From Neocallimastix lanati (nom. inval.) (lineage: Eukaryota > Neocallimastigomycota > Neocallimastigomycetes > Neocallimastigales > Neocallimastigaceae), in assembly GCA_016946835.1 (NCBI GenBank), contig JACVTC010000057.1, positions 124,001-188,000 on the forward strand: a stretch of 64,000 bases of DNA, in the 5' to 3' direction. The translations under genes and the position numbers were made by a program. The notes beneath the pieces are model-generated. The model worked only from the letters and a program-made list of their open reading frames with translations. It was not told the origin of the DNA and made no database searches. Of the stretch, positions 40,913 through 52,711 are shown in pieces; the first letter of the stretch is position 1, and each line of letters starts with the position of its first letter.

Positions 40913-43900
40913 ATGGAATATCTTTTTGAATATAATGATATATTCTTCTTTAAAGTACAGCAAAAGTTGTTTTACTTTTTAACGGTTTCTGACGAAAATT
41001 CAGAAAAAAATGTATTTATCAATAAAGATTTTTATGATGAAATAATAAAGAAGAATTATTTAGAAATAAAGGATCCACAAGTTAATACATGTTATAATGT
41101 CTTTGATAATAGAAATGGTAATTCTGGATATAATTCTTATGGAAAAGGCATTGAAGATAGTATGAATAAACCTGATAAGAATAGGTATTTTTTAATTCTT
41201 TTAAAAAAAATAACTATCTTTTTTTTTCTAATAAATTACTATGAATCAATAAAGCTTTTTATTAAATATAAATTATTTATTTATGAATAGTATCTATATG
41301 TATGATAGAAAGAATGAATTGCAAGATAATAGATTTCATTCAATGGATAATAATTCTAAATATAATAGTTTAAATGATAATCCTTTTTTTGGAAAGAAAT
41401 TAAATGAATATAATAATTATAATTCATTTTATGAATCTGACCAAAAAATACCATTAAATAGAATTAATAATAATGATATACCCTATCAAAACCCCCCTAA
41501 GGATTATTACAATTCAAGAAATGAGAAAAGTGAAGATCAAAAAAAAAATTTATATAAACCTTTTAAAGAGAATCCAATGAACAATAAAGACAACTCTAAT
41601 AATTATCAGGATGATCCCATATTTATTAATAGAAAAAATTATGATGAACGTTATAGCAGTAATGATAATTATGGCAATTCACAATACCGTTCTAATGATA
41701 CCAATAATGATAAACACATTATGATACCCAAAATTTCAGAATATGATAATTCTAGAAATGTACATTATAATGAAACAATTAGACCACCAAATTTCCCTTC
41801 TGATAATTATTATAAAAATCCAAATAATTCTACTGATAATAATCGAAAAAATTCTATTAGTTTTATTAGCGGAGGTAATAATTTTAATTCAAATTTAGAT
41901 AATAATTATAATGAAAATCAAGAACCTTCCTTTATAAAAAAAAGTGGTTATAGAGAATTATCAAGAGATGAATATGGAATTAAAAGAAATTATACTAATG
42001 ATAATTTTGATCCAATTAACCAACATAAACCATCACATGATAATTATTATAAAGGTAATATAAATTATAATAATAATAATAATAATAAAACAAATGTAAA
42101 ATGTAATAATTATAATTTGAATACAAAATTCAATAACTTGCTTATACTAATTTTTTTTTTTTCTATTTCGTATATTTTTATTTTTTAATATTTCATTTTT
42201 CATTTCTCTTTTTTATTATATTTATATATATCTTTTTTATTTTATTATATTTTATTTTAAATTTAAATTATAATTGTTTTTATTAAAAGACCAAAGAATA
42301 CAATTACCAAGAATTCATGAATATATGGATGATTATTATTGGAATAATAATAACCATCCAGGAGATAGAAATTCACGAAATTCTGACCAATATGATGATA
42401 GACATAATAGAAATTATAATGAACGTTTTGATTCTGTAAGAAATTATCCTCCAAATGAATATAGAGAAAATCAATATGATAATCGTTATTCGTTAATGAG
42501 TAATTCAAATGATCGTCATTATAATTCACAATTTGATGAGTATACAAATTATAACAATAAAGATAGTAATAATCTTAACCGTGAATATGATAAATATTCT
42601 TATCCTAATGAAAATAATGATAGAAGTAACAATAGCCGTAACAATATCAATAATTTATTAAATAATAATAGTAATCACGTTACTCCTCCTACTTCTAATG
42701 ATAATTATAATTATAGACCGTATTTTCAAGATAGTAATGAAAATGGTTATCATGAAATATCCAATATTAGAAATTTATTAAGAAATGATAATAGTTATAA
42801 TGAAAAAAGACCTTATCCACCAGACGAGAGAATAAAAAAGCGCCCTCTTAATTTTATAGATGATAAAGAAAGAAGTAGAAAACGCCAAATATCTAATATT
42901 CTTTCTATGAATGATATAAGTGGAAGAGAGTATCTTATGGATAATAGAAATTCTATAAATGAAATGAGAGAAAAGGACTATTCCATAGAAAATAGAGGAC
43001 CATTGAATAATATGAGGGGACGACCACCATTACCTGAAAGAATGAATGAAATGAAAAATCAATTAATGAAATCTAATAATATGGATCATTATAGTAATGA
43101 TGTTAGAAATAGATATAGTAACAATTATATGAGTTATCGTAATATGGAAGGATATAGTAGAGATAATGATAGTCACGATCCTCATTATTATTCCAATTTA
43201 AATGATTATGAAAGAAATTCTTATTCTGAAAATAGAAGAAATTCTCAAGGAGAATACAATCAATTTAATAGTAATTATCAAAGTATTAATAATAGAAATA
43301 GCAGGCCATATCATATAGAAAATGATGATTTTAATAAGAATCGGCCAGTTTCTAAAATCGAACCATTTAATAATAAAAGTTCATCTAATCCATCTTCTGT
43401 AAAACCTCCAACATTTCATAAAAAATCTGAATCATCAGTTGTATCAACACCACAATTCCCCGTTAATGCTATTGATATGCTAGAAGATGATAACGATAGT
43501 AAATACTCATTCTATCCAACAATTAAATATAAATTTAAGAACTTTAAGACAACTGATGTTGAAAAAGAAAGACTTTTTGACATAAGTTTTGATTCGTTAG
43601 TTCAAAAGAATACTTTTGAAGATATAAAAAATTTCCAAATGGTTATGAAATTTATAACACCAATTATCATTGATCGTTTTTACGACATAAATGATATTGT
43701 TATTAATAAATATTTATTAAATCAGTATATCAATTTTGAAATTTTGGAATATTTTTTCCATAATTTAAATAAGTATTTTACTAATAATATTACTGCAAGT
43801 AATCCAATTTTCTTAATGGTTTTTTTGGAGAATGAAAATTATTTAAATTTCTTATCTGATAAACTTTGTAATCATTGTATTCAAAGTATCATAAAATTCA

Positions 43901-45822
43901 GTAAACGAAGAATAAAGTTAAGCAAAGCTGATATCTATAGATATTATCTCTATGAAAATCAGATAAAATTAATAATTAAACAATGTGGAATTATACGTGA
44001 TCTTATGATAAATATTCTAAATGCTGCTTATATTAAACATGATGTAGAACAAATCAAAAAAATATATAGCTATCCAGATATAATTAATACTTTTAAATTA
44101 TTAAAAGCCTGTATCAGTAATGACACTACACAGATAAGTAGCATTATTCATGAAACTAGTTCAGCCTTATTCTATAAAACAGTTCAAGGTTATACCCCTC
44201 TTCATTTAGCAATTAACAATGATAATTTTGAAGTTGTTAGAATTTTACTTCGCTGTGATAAAGTTAATGTAAATATTTATGATAAATATGGATTTTCTCC
44301 TATTTTCTACGCCATTCTTAAAAAACGTTATGATATTTTGAAAATGTTAATTTATCATCCATCCATAAAAATCAATTGTAAAAACATTACTGGTCTCAAC
44401 CCATTGTTATTCACTATAGTATTAAATAACAAAGAAGCTTTAAAGATTCTTTTAAATCATCATGAAATTGATATTAATGTTACAGGAAAACATAATAATA
44501 CTGCATTAATTAATCTTTTAAGCAACAATAGAAATTTCATTGAAGATTATCAAAGAATGATATATCATTTCTTTTCACTGGAAGGAACTAATATTAATTA
44601 TAATGATTTAGGTAATATGAAAATTATAAATGATAATAAAAATAATGAAGAATATAATACGAAGAGATTTATTTTAAATAAAATTAATAATATTTCAGAA
44701 ATACCATTACAACAAAATGAATTAATGAACATTATTATTGATCATCCTAGAATTGATTTATCAATAAAGAATAATTACTATAATAATGCTTTATTTTACG
44801 CTGCAAAAAACTTTAATATAGAAATTGTAAATAAAATATTAAAAAAATCTGATACTTTTAATGTTAATGAAAAATTTTTCAATGGTAAAACTGTTTTACA
44901 TAAAACCATTAAAAAGAAATCAGAAAAAGTAATTAAAGGTGTTCGTAAAACCTCTTGTACTGAAGTTATGAATATAAATAATATTATTCTTAAAAAAGAA
45001 AGTAATGATGCAATGACCTCTTATGAAACTCGCTTTAAACATCCAAATAATAGTGGTAATGATAATAATAATAAGTTACGACCAATTCTTCCATCACCAT
45101 CATCCTCTTCGAATACCCAAAATTCTTCTTTTAATTCCATGAATACGGCTCAATCCAATTCTAATATAAATTATTATTCAAATAATAATAGTAATATTGG
45201 AAATGATAATGATAATAAATTAATGGATAATTATAATAATTATTCTTACTCAAACAATAACAACAATAGCAACAACAACAACAACCATAGTAATAGTCCA
45301 AATCATTATATGTATGAACAAGAAAAAAATAGAGATTATTACCCATCATCAATTAATGATTATAATGATAATGAATCAATATCTATTAGAGAACTTTATA
45401 ATAGAATGACAAGTGATTTACATCATAATTACATTAACCAACATGAAAATATTGAGGGTTGTCAGTTTTGTAAATCTTATCTCTATTACTTAAATAATAT
45501 TATTGATGAATATGAACGTTTAATTCAGTTATCTGCTGAGGATATTGTTCGTTATGAAATTATAAAATTATTCCTTAATAATTCATCTGTCAATATTAAT
45601 GTACAAGATGATAAAGGAATTACACCAATTATGAAAGCAGTAATGTGTCAACGTTATGATATTTTAATCTTAATATTTAGAATGCGTTTACTAAAGGTAG
45701 ATTTATCCATGATGAATTATCAAAATGAAACATCTATTGATATTGCTAAACGTCTTGGGTATCATGATTTTATACAATTACAATTAATACATAGAATATA
45801 TTTACAACATGTATACCAATAA
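40913..45822 (+). CDS. Asn-rich ankyrin-repeat protein, three exons
   Basis: Function unknown; ankyrin repeats usually bind other proteins. Exons are 40913-41184, 41291-42054 and 42290-45822 (1522 residues). Both introns (106 and 235 bp) are GT-AG and join in phase: ...KPDKN-S-IYMYDRK and ...HDNYYK-D-QRIQLPR. The N-terminus MEYLFEYNDIFFFKVQQKLF is a compact hydrophobic segment of about 70 residues. A long disordered Asn/Asp/Tyr/Arg/Ser-rich region spans about 90-760. A helical region of about 770-960 (LSDKLCNHCIQ and similar) leads into ankyrin repeats from about 970: GYTPLHLAINNDNFEVVRIL, YGFSPIFYAILKKRYDILKM, TGLNPLLFTIVLNNKEALKI, and less regular ones to about 1290. A second Asn/Ser-rich insert of about 110 residues (about 1290-1400) separates them from final repeats (DDKGITPIMKAVMCQRYDIL, NETSIDIAKRLGYHDF). 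No membrane segment or catalytic motif is seen. Gene limits are well supported; an upstream non-coding exon cannot be excluded. Confidence 0.85.
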
Positions 45823-45889
45823 AAAAAATATTATAAAATTATAATATTTATTATTGTTATTTTTTTATTTTATATTATTTTATTTTAAA

Positions 45890-45927
<38 letters not shown>

Positions 45928-46039
45928 CACTATTATTATATTATTATAATGATTATTTTTAATAAATAGTTTACATACTTTTTATTCTTATTTTATATTA
46001 AATTTTATTTTTATTTTTATTATATTATTTTAAATAGAT

Positions 46040-46074
<35 letters not shown>

Positions 46075-46486
46075 AAAGAGCATTTATTTTTAATACTAAT
46101 TATTCAACAATTATATATAATATAGAAGTAAATATCATCTTTATATTATATATAGAAATAATTATAAATTATTTATAATTAATACTTCTTTAAAAAAGGA
46201 TATTTATGTCAAATTTTATTAATAATTGTAAAAGAATTTACATTTAAAAATAAAATGAAAAACATTCTGTAATTATAAAATTCATCAATATATAAATAAA
46301 ATTTCTATTATAATGAAATTTATATTTTTTTATTATATTTATAAATTCTATGTATTTTATTTTTTAATGTATTTTTTTTTTAATAAAAATTATTGAATAA
46401 AATTTATTCCTAAAAATATATATATATATATATATTTATAAAAAAAAAATTAATAAAAATTATTTACTGAATTTATAATAATTGTT
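45823..46486. other. AT-rich spacer, ankyrin gene 3' side to LINE cluster
   Basis: Includes an (ATT)n array at about 45890-45930 and TA tracts at about 46040-46075 and 46417-46437. It must hold the 3' end of the ankyrin gene transcript. No further coding sequence is seen. Confidence 0.6.
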
Positions 46487-46510
46487 TTAAATCTTAGGAA
46501 TGTACAGTCT

Positions 46511-47299
46511 ATCACTTAAATATTCACAATTTTCTCTTGGATTTTTTTGGATTGGACGAATTAAATGTGGATTCAAATTTGATGTAAAAACGTATGTTAA
46601 AAGTAATCTAGTATCAGAAAATTGCCCAACATACTGCCCTTGTTGTGGTGAGAGTAACAGCATACCTAGTTTTACACACTGGATACTTTTATGTCCTAAA
46701 TTTGAAGAATTTAGGCAACATTTCATTCCCTTTGTTGATGAAATTTTTATTAATTTTTCTCTAATTGTTCATGAGAAATCATTGAGCATTCCTGATGATA
46801 AAGAAGAAGATTTTGATGATAATATCAATTTTTACGTGCTGTGTCTCCTTCTTGGCGGAAATGCAGTTTTTGAAATCTTAAAGATCGGCTCGGGGGAAAG
46901 AAGGCGATTTATTAATAATATTTTTCAATCACCTTCGAACGAGTCTTCTTTCCCGATTTCATATTTTGTGGGGCTTGCGGAATTCCTTACTAACGTTATG
47001 CCTATTGTGATTGGTGATTTTTACACCATGATCGATTTGTATAGTGTTAGACCTACCGTTGTCAAGAGCGTCGACGTCGTAACGATAAGGCAAAGAAGAA
47101 ATTCTGATACAGATTCGAATGATAATTTTCATCCACAAGGAGTTATCTTCGATGAATGGGAAGAGTTAGAGGCCATTTCGTCCTCGAATCTCATAACGTA
47201 GTTTTTTAATATTAATATAAAAAAAAAAATTTTTCATGTATTTAAACTTCATGTATTTTTTAAAAAAAAAAAATATTATTAAATAAAGTTTATTCCTAG

Positions 47300-47342
<43 letters not shown>
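46511..47342 (+). mobile_element. LINE copy inserted in the older LINE (5'-truncated, 3' end only)
   Basis: Carries the C-terminal third of the LINE polyprotein in one open frame (to 47201, about 230 residues). It begins LKYSQFSLGFFWIGRIKCGF, followed by the zinc finger NCPTYCPCCGESN...FTHWILLCPKF (CxxC...H...C), then a post-finger region with LCLLLGG and YFVGLAEFLTNVMPIV. A 3' UTR with AATAAAG and TTCCTAGTCT leads to a 40-A tail at 47303-47342. The copy is flanked by TAGGAATGTACAGTCT (46495-46510) and TAGGAATGTACAATCC (47344-47359), 14 of 16 identical: a target-site duplication. The apparent start codon at 46500 lies inside that duplication, so the frame is not an independent host gene. An intact frame and long tail make this the youngest-looking copy. 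Confidence 0.85.
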
Positions 47343-47344
<2 letters not shown>

Positions 47345-47586
47345 AGGAATGTACAATCCTTAATTAACACTACATTGTTGTGGTGTATTGATTCTGCCTC
47401 CTCGAACAAGGAATATTATATCTTAACATTGAAAAGAAGAAAAAAAAAAAAAAAATAAAAGTTATATATCAAAAGGAACTTATCTCGTGATCTTCAAGTA
47501 TTTCCAATTGCTAGCTTTTGTGCTTCTCTTCAAATAAAAAGTTTTTGTAAATGGGAAAATTTAAAATGATTCATTAAAGATTTCAT

Positions 47587-49580
47587 TGAATTTCGTAATA
47601 AAGAAGAATGTGTTAGTTTATTTATTTCAATTCGAGAAATTTATCAAAGGCGTAAAAATGATAATAAAGAAACTTTCCTTGCTTTTCTAGATTTAAAAAA
47701 AGGCATATGATTCTGTTCCAATAGGTAATATTTTATATAAATTAGATGCTTTAGGTATTAGAGGTAAATGTTATCAGTTTATAAAAAAATCTATATTTGA
47801 CTTCCAAAACCAGTGTTAAAATTGATGATCAATATTCGGAATCTTTTAATAATAAGAAAGGAGTTAGACAAGGTTGTCCACTATCACCAATTCTTTTCAA
47901 TCTATTTAATTAATGACATTTTTAATGATTTTTCAGAACTTGGAATTCCTTTAGGCGAATCTAGATGTTGTGGTGGACTCTTTACAGATGATATTGTTCT
48001 ATGTGCACCGTCAAGAACTAAGTTAAAAAAAAATGTTTAAGAAGGTAAATGAATGGGCTAAATTTAATATGATGAATTTTGGAATTAACAAGTGTGCAAC
48101 GATGATGATTCGACCAGACACACCTCTTTTTCAAAATAAAAGAGATCCTACTTTTTATCTTGCTGGTCAAACCAATCCCAATAACTAAATGTTATACCTA
48201 TTTAGGTATACCATTTGATAAAAGCTTATCATTGAACCCTATTATTAAATTACTTAACTCTAAAGTTACTAAAGCTCTCTTTTCTGTTAGTAAATTTCTT
48301 TCAAATTCCAAAATTCCTATTCCATTTAAGAAGATTATAATTAACTCCTATTGTACTTAGTAAAGTCTCTTACTTTGCAACCTTTACTTGGTTCAAATAA
48401 AGCGAGAACAAATAATACTCAGAAATTAATTAATAAAGGATTAAGATGGGTTTGCAGGTTTACAAAAAGCCAAATCTTTTATTAATGTATATTCTATTTC
48501 AAAAGATTTAAATATTCCTCCATTGTCAGCTAAGTGTGCTTTGTCTCAAGTCAAATGTTTTGATAAATGGAAAGATTCAAATTGTATTATTTCCTATTTA
48601 GTTAATAAATATTCCAAAATCTAGAAAATATACATGGAGTAGAACTCTTAAACGTAAATTAGAGAAAAGAGGTAATAACGATAATAAAATCAAGGATTTT
48701 TATTGGAAGAGAGATATGAAAATCAATTCTATTAAAGCTGAATTTTATGACGAAAACAAATTCGAAGAAACATCAAATTTTATAAAACTTTGTTATGAAT
48801 ATCCTGATCTTTCCTTTCATATGGTTGTTATTGGCTATTGAGAACACGAAGCGGATATAGATTAGATGCTAGAATTGCCAAAGCTGCAAAAATAATAGAT
48901 CAAATGTGTCCTAATTTTTGTCCCTGTTGTAAAAGTAATAAACAATGGATAAGTCATTGGTTAATTGATTGTCCATTTTTCAATCATATCCGTAGTAAAG
49001 TTAATGATAAAATTTTATTTTTATATAATGCTTTTAACCGTGGCAACCTAACAAATGATATAGTTAATAGTAATAATGATAATAGCAACAATAATAATAG
49101 TAACAGTAATAATAGTAATAGTAATAATAGTAATAGTAATAATAGTAATAGTATTATTAGTAATGTTAGTAATAGTATTGAAAATAATGTGTATGTTGAT
49201 TCTAGTGTGTGTGAAAAAGTGTTTAATTTCCTTCTTGGAGGTCGAAGTATTAATAACAGTACAAGGGAATGGAAGGATCATAATTTCGTATCTTAAAATT
49301 ATGATTAACATTGTGAAGTCAAAATTAATTATTATACTTTAGTATAATAATGACCTTATGAAGTCTTTCAGATATTAATTAGATAAAACTAGAATATTTT
49401 ATACCATTATTTTATTTTATTTTATTTTATTTTATTTTATTTTATTTTATTTTATTTTGTGTTTTTTTTTTTTTTTTTGTTTATTTTTTATCTTTTTTTC
49501 TTTTTATTACATGTGTTTTATCATATATTTAATTAATAATGATGAAACAAGTTTACTGCAGTTAAAAAAAAAAAAAAAAA
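47587..49580 (+). mobile_element. LINE copy with reverse transcriptase inserted in the older LINE
   Basis: A 5'-truncated copy beginning inside the reverse-transcriptase domain (EFRNKEECVSLFISIREIYQ). Visible RT blocks: FLAFLDLKKAYDSVP (about 47675-47720, one extra A shifts the frame), GVRQGCPLSPILFNL (47860-47905), the catalytic box GLFTDDIVLCAPS (about 47975-48015, T in place of the usual A of FADD), and CYTYLGIPFDKSL (48190-48230). Then come the post-RT region (RWVCRFTKS; SISKDLNIPPLSAKCALSQV) and the zinc finger QMCPNFCPCCKSNKQWISHW (48900-48960). A 120-bp AATAGT microsatellite encoding Asn/Ser (49058-49175) and the FLLGGRSIN motif follow, then a TTTTA array (49402-49458) and an A tail at 49564-49580. 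Flanks ATTAAAGATTTCAT (47573-47586) and ATTAAAGATCTCAT (49581-49594) form its target-site duplication, 13 of 14 identical. Several frameshifts and stops make it inactive. Confidence 0.88.
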
Positions 49581-50679
49581 ATTAAAGATCTCATAAGTCA
49601 TATCCCTTCCATATCACGTTATTCTTGGTTGAAAAAATCATTGGTGCTCTCCAAGAAAATTAAAAAAAAAGAATATCACTTAATTCAAAGATGTTATTGA
49701 ATCTTATTGGACTGATGTTGCTAAATTCCAAGGAATTAAAAGTTTAAAGTTACAAATTATGAAATTATGATAACTTCAAATTTATAAATACTAGAAATCA
49801 ATTCAAGCTCGCCCTTGAATACCCTCATTTAAGTTTAGGTTTTAACTTGGTCTTTAGATTAAGAGCTGTTTACAAATATAATACTACCATTGAAATTAGA
49901 AGTGGTAGAGTTTCTGATGATTGTCCTAAATTCTGTCCTTGCTATGGAAAAGGTGATCAATCTTTTATCCATTGGATATTTGAATTCTTTATCTTTTCTC
50001 TATGTCAATGTAAATCTTTAGATTTTATTGATGACCTTTTCATTTTATTTGCCAATAAAGTAAGGAATCTTTCCTTACTTCACTTCTTATTCTAATAGTT
50101 TAGAATATGAAAATTTCATAAACAGGTATATTTATATATTCCTTATTGGTAGAATTTCAGGTTTAGATGAGTTAACAATACAATACTGGGGAACGGGGAT
50201 ATTTTAAGTGAACAACTCCTAAAAAGATCACAGGGGTCTACTGTTCCATATATTGTGGGGCTTGGGGAAAATCTTGCTAATACAATACCAATCATCAGAA
50301 GTTCTATTGAGTTACTTTTTAAGAGGTTTAGCAAAAACAATTTCACTACCGAGAGTGCCAATGTCGTACCAATATAGCAAAGGAGTAATACTGTTAGTTG
50401 TCCTGTTAATTCTCATCAATACACATTTACTAAAAGCACAGTTCCGAAACACAGAATCTATATAGCAAACAATTCAATTTTTTTGATGACCTTTCTTGTA
50501 GTTCAAAAGAGAGTTTAGTGGATACCACATTATCTATTTTAAAGATGTTACTTCTTTGTTTTATTACTTTAGATTTAACTGGCGATCATATTACTACACA
50601 TAGTATATATACATTCCAAAATTTTTTTAATTTTTAAATTTATTTTTATTATTTATAACATTAAATTTTCTATAATTAA

Positions 50680-50717
<38 letters not shown>

Positions 50718-50873
50718 CTATTTTTATTATTTTTTATAATACTTAATCTTTTCCATACATTTTATTTTTTTATTTTTAAATTATATAATGTATTTTTTTT
50801 AAAAAAAAAAAATTAATACATAAAAATTAAATCATTAATTTAATAAAGCACTGGAAGTCCATTCTCTTCTTAG

Positions 50874-50914
<41 letters not shown>

Positions 50915-50922
50915 TAAATTTT

Positions 50923-51839
50923 GTGATATCAGAGGTGGTGATTATAAAAATCCACATATCGCTCAATAGGTGTTTTGATACAATTTCCTCAATGTGTTGA
51001 ATTTGTTTTTCGAGAAGACCACGTACTTAGATATATTCCATAAATGAATATTTTGTTAATAGTACGTTCAAAGGCTTCAAAGGATTTAATTATTTTATAA
51101 TTTTTTTTCTTCTCTTTTTTCACTTTTAAAAAAAAAAATTTTTTTTTTATTATTATTATTTTTTTTTTTTTATAACAAATTAATATTTTTGTTTCTTTTA
51201 TTTGTCAACTTTAAGTTAACATTGAAGATAATTATTTTATTTACCCAGTACAAACTTTATTTTTGTATATCTTTCATATATCTCTTTATATATATATATA
51301 GTTTTATAAATAAGTATTTTATTATATATATTTCAGGTGTAAGTATAATTATTTATTTATTTTTTTATTTATTCATTTTTTATTAATTTCATTTTCCTTT
51401 TTTCATATATACATATATATACATATTTACTTTTATTTTTTTATTACATTTTTTCAATGCCTTGGTTTATTAATATTACCATCTTTTTTAATTTAATTTA
51501 TTTTTTTTTTTTATCTTTTTTCTATTATGAGGTTACTAATTTTTTATTTTCTTAGTGATAAAATTTACTATTATATTTAAAAAAAAAAAAAAAATTAAAT
51601 TATTACATATATTGATATGCTTATATGTTATAATTATTTCTTTTAATTCCATTCTCTATTTTATGCTAATACTATGTTCATTTAACCATTTCTAATATTT
51701 ATATTCTTCTCTTTTTACTATTACTTACAATACAGAATATAAACCTACAACACAGAATTATAATACGATTTTAATATATTAAAGAAGCAACTTGTTATTA
51801 TATTTTTTCTATTATATATTCAGGGAATTTAGATACTTA
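50923..51839. other. Spacer between LINE cluster and fourth LINE copy
   Basis: The first 160 bp (to about 51085) is of ordinary complexity (GATATCAGAGGTGGTGATTA; GAGAAGACCACGTAC) but matches no family I recognise. The rest is T-rich simple sequence with TA tracts. No gene is supported. Confidence 0.5.
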
Positions 51840-51925
51840 ATTAATCAACTATCACTAAATTGAAACAATCAAAATGAACTTATCTGAATATTATCGAATA
51901 TTTAGCAACTCACGCTACTTTAGCA

Positions 51926-51963
<38 letters not shown>

Positions 51964-52274
51964 ATTGCATGATACTCATTCATGATCTAAATTGATCTTT
52001 GAAATAAAAACTTATGATTCAGTACCTATTTTTAACATTTTAACTATAATTAATTCGTCTCGGTATTCGTGGTAAAAGTTTTTAATTTCCTCTCTAATCT
52101 GTATTTATCTTCTAAAGCACGTGCTCGTTTTCTTGATATACTTTCAAATGAATTTGACATTCATCAATATCGTGGACTGGGCCAAGGGTGTACCCCCTCT
52201 TTCTCCTATTTTATTTAATATATTAATTAACGGTGCTTTAGATTAATGTGATAAATTTTGTGTCAGTATCGGAG

Positions 52275-52311
<37 letters not shown>

Positions 52312-52679
52312 TTGAGGAGGTTTATTTGCAGATGATATTTTTTTTTTAATTACTTCCAATAAAGAGAATATAACTTCACTTCTTCATCATGTTTTTAAAT
52401 GATCTAACAAGAATAAAATATCATTTAGAATAAATAAATGTATAACTATAGTAATTAAACTTCTTAGCTTTGTTATTTCTCATTCTTTATAAAGATCCTT
52501 TTTTCCATCATGGAATGTACTCTTTTCCTATGGATTTTTGCTATACTTATCTCAGAATTCCATTCAGCGATGATCTATTTACTTCAACAAGTTAATATCT
52601 AATATGCAAGTAAAAGTTAGGAAGACTTAATTTACATTTTATAATTCTCTTACAAACAACAAAGTACCTTTGTCTTTTG

Positions 52680-52711
<32 letters not shown>

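Larger units (their letters stand above)
46496..50912 (+). mobile_element. Oldest non-LTR (LINE) copy, split by two later LINE insertions
   Basis: A 5'-truncated LINE whose visible pieces are about 46496-46510, 47344-47586 and 49581-50912. The middle piece encodes the region after the reverse transcriptase (RNVQSLINTTLLWC; RDLQVFPIASFCASLQIKSF). The last piece resumes with IKDLISHIPSISRYSWLKKS at exactly the next family position and continues to the zinc finger DDCPKFCPCYGKGDQSFIHW (about 49915-49980) and the region beyond it. It ends in CTTCTTAGTCT and a 36-A tail at 50877-50912. The fourth copy (51840-54000) has the same order without interruption, which supports joining these pieces. TTAAATCTT at 46487-46495 and TTAAATTTT at 50914-50922 may be its target-site duplication, though such words are common here. 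Coding is interrupted by several stops and frameshifts. RNA-binding and reverse-transcriptase parts are absent. Confidence 0.8.

Noticed and set aside
46500-47201. 233-codon frame as an independent zinc-finger host gene
   Set aside because: Its start codon lies in a target-site duplication, the sequence aligns with the C-terminal part of three neighbouring LINE copies, and it ends in a poly(A) tail.
50922-50940. GTGATATCAGAGGTGG resembling a tRNA-Met primer-binding site of an LTR element
   Set aside because: No LTR precedes it; it follows directly on a LINE poly(A) tail and no gag or pol sequence follows.
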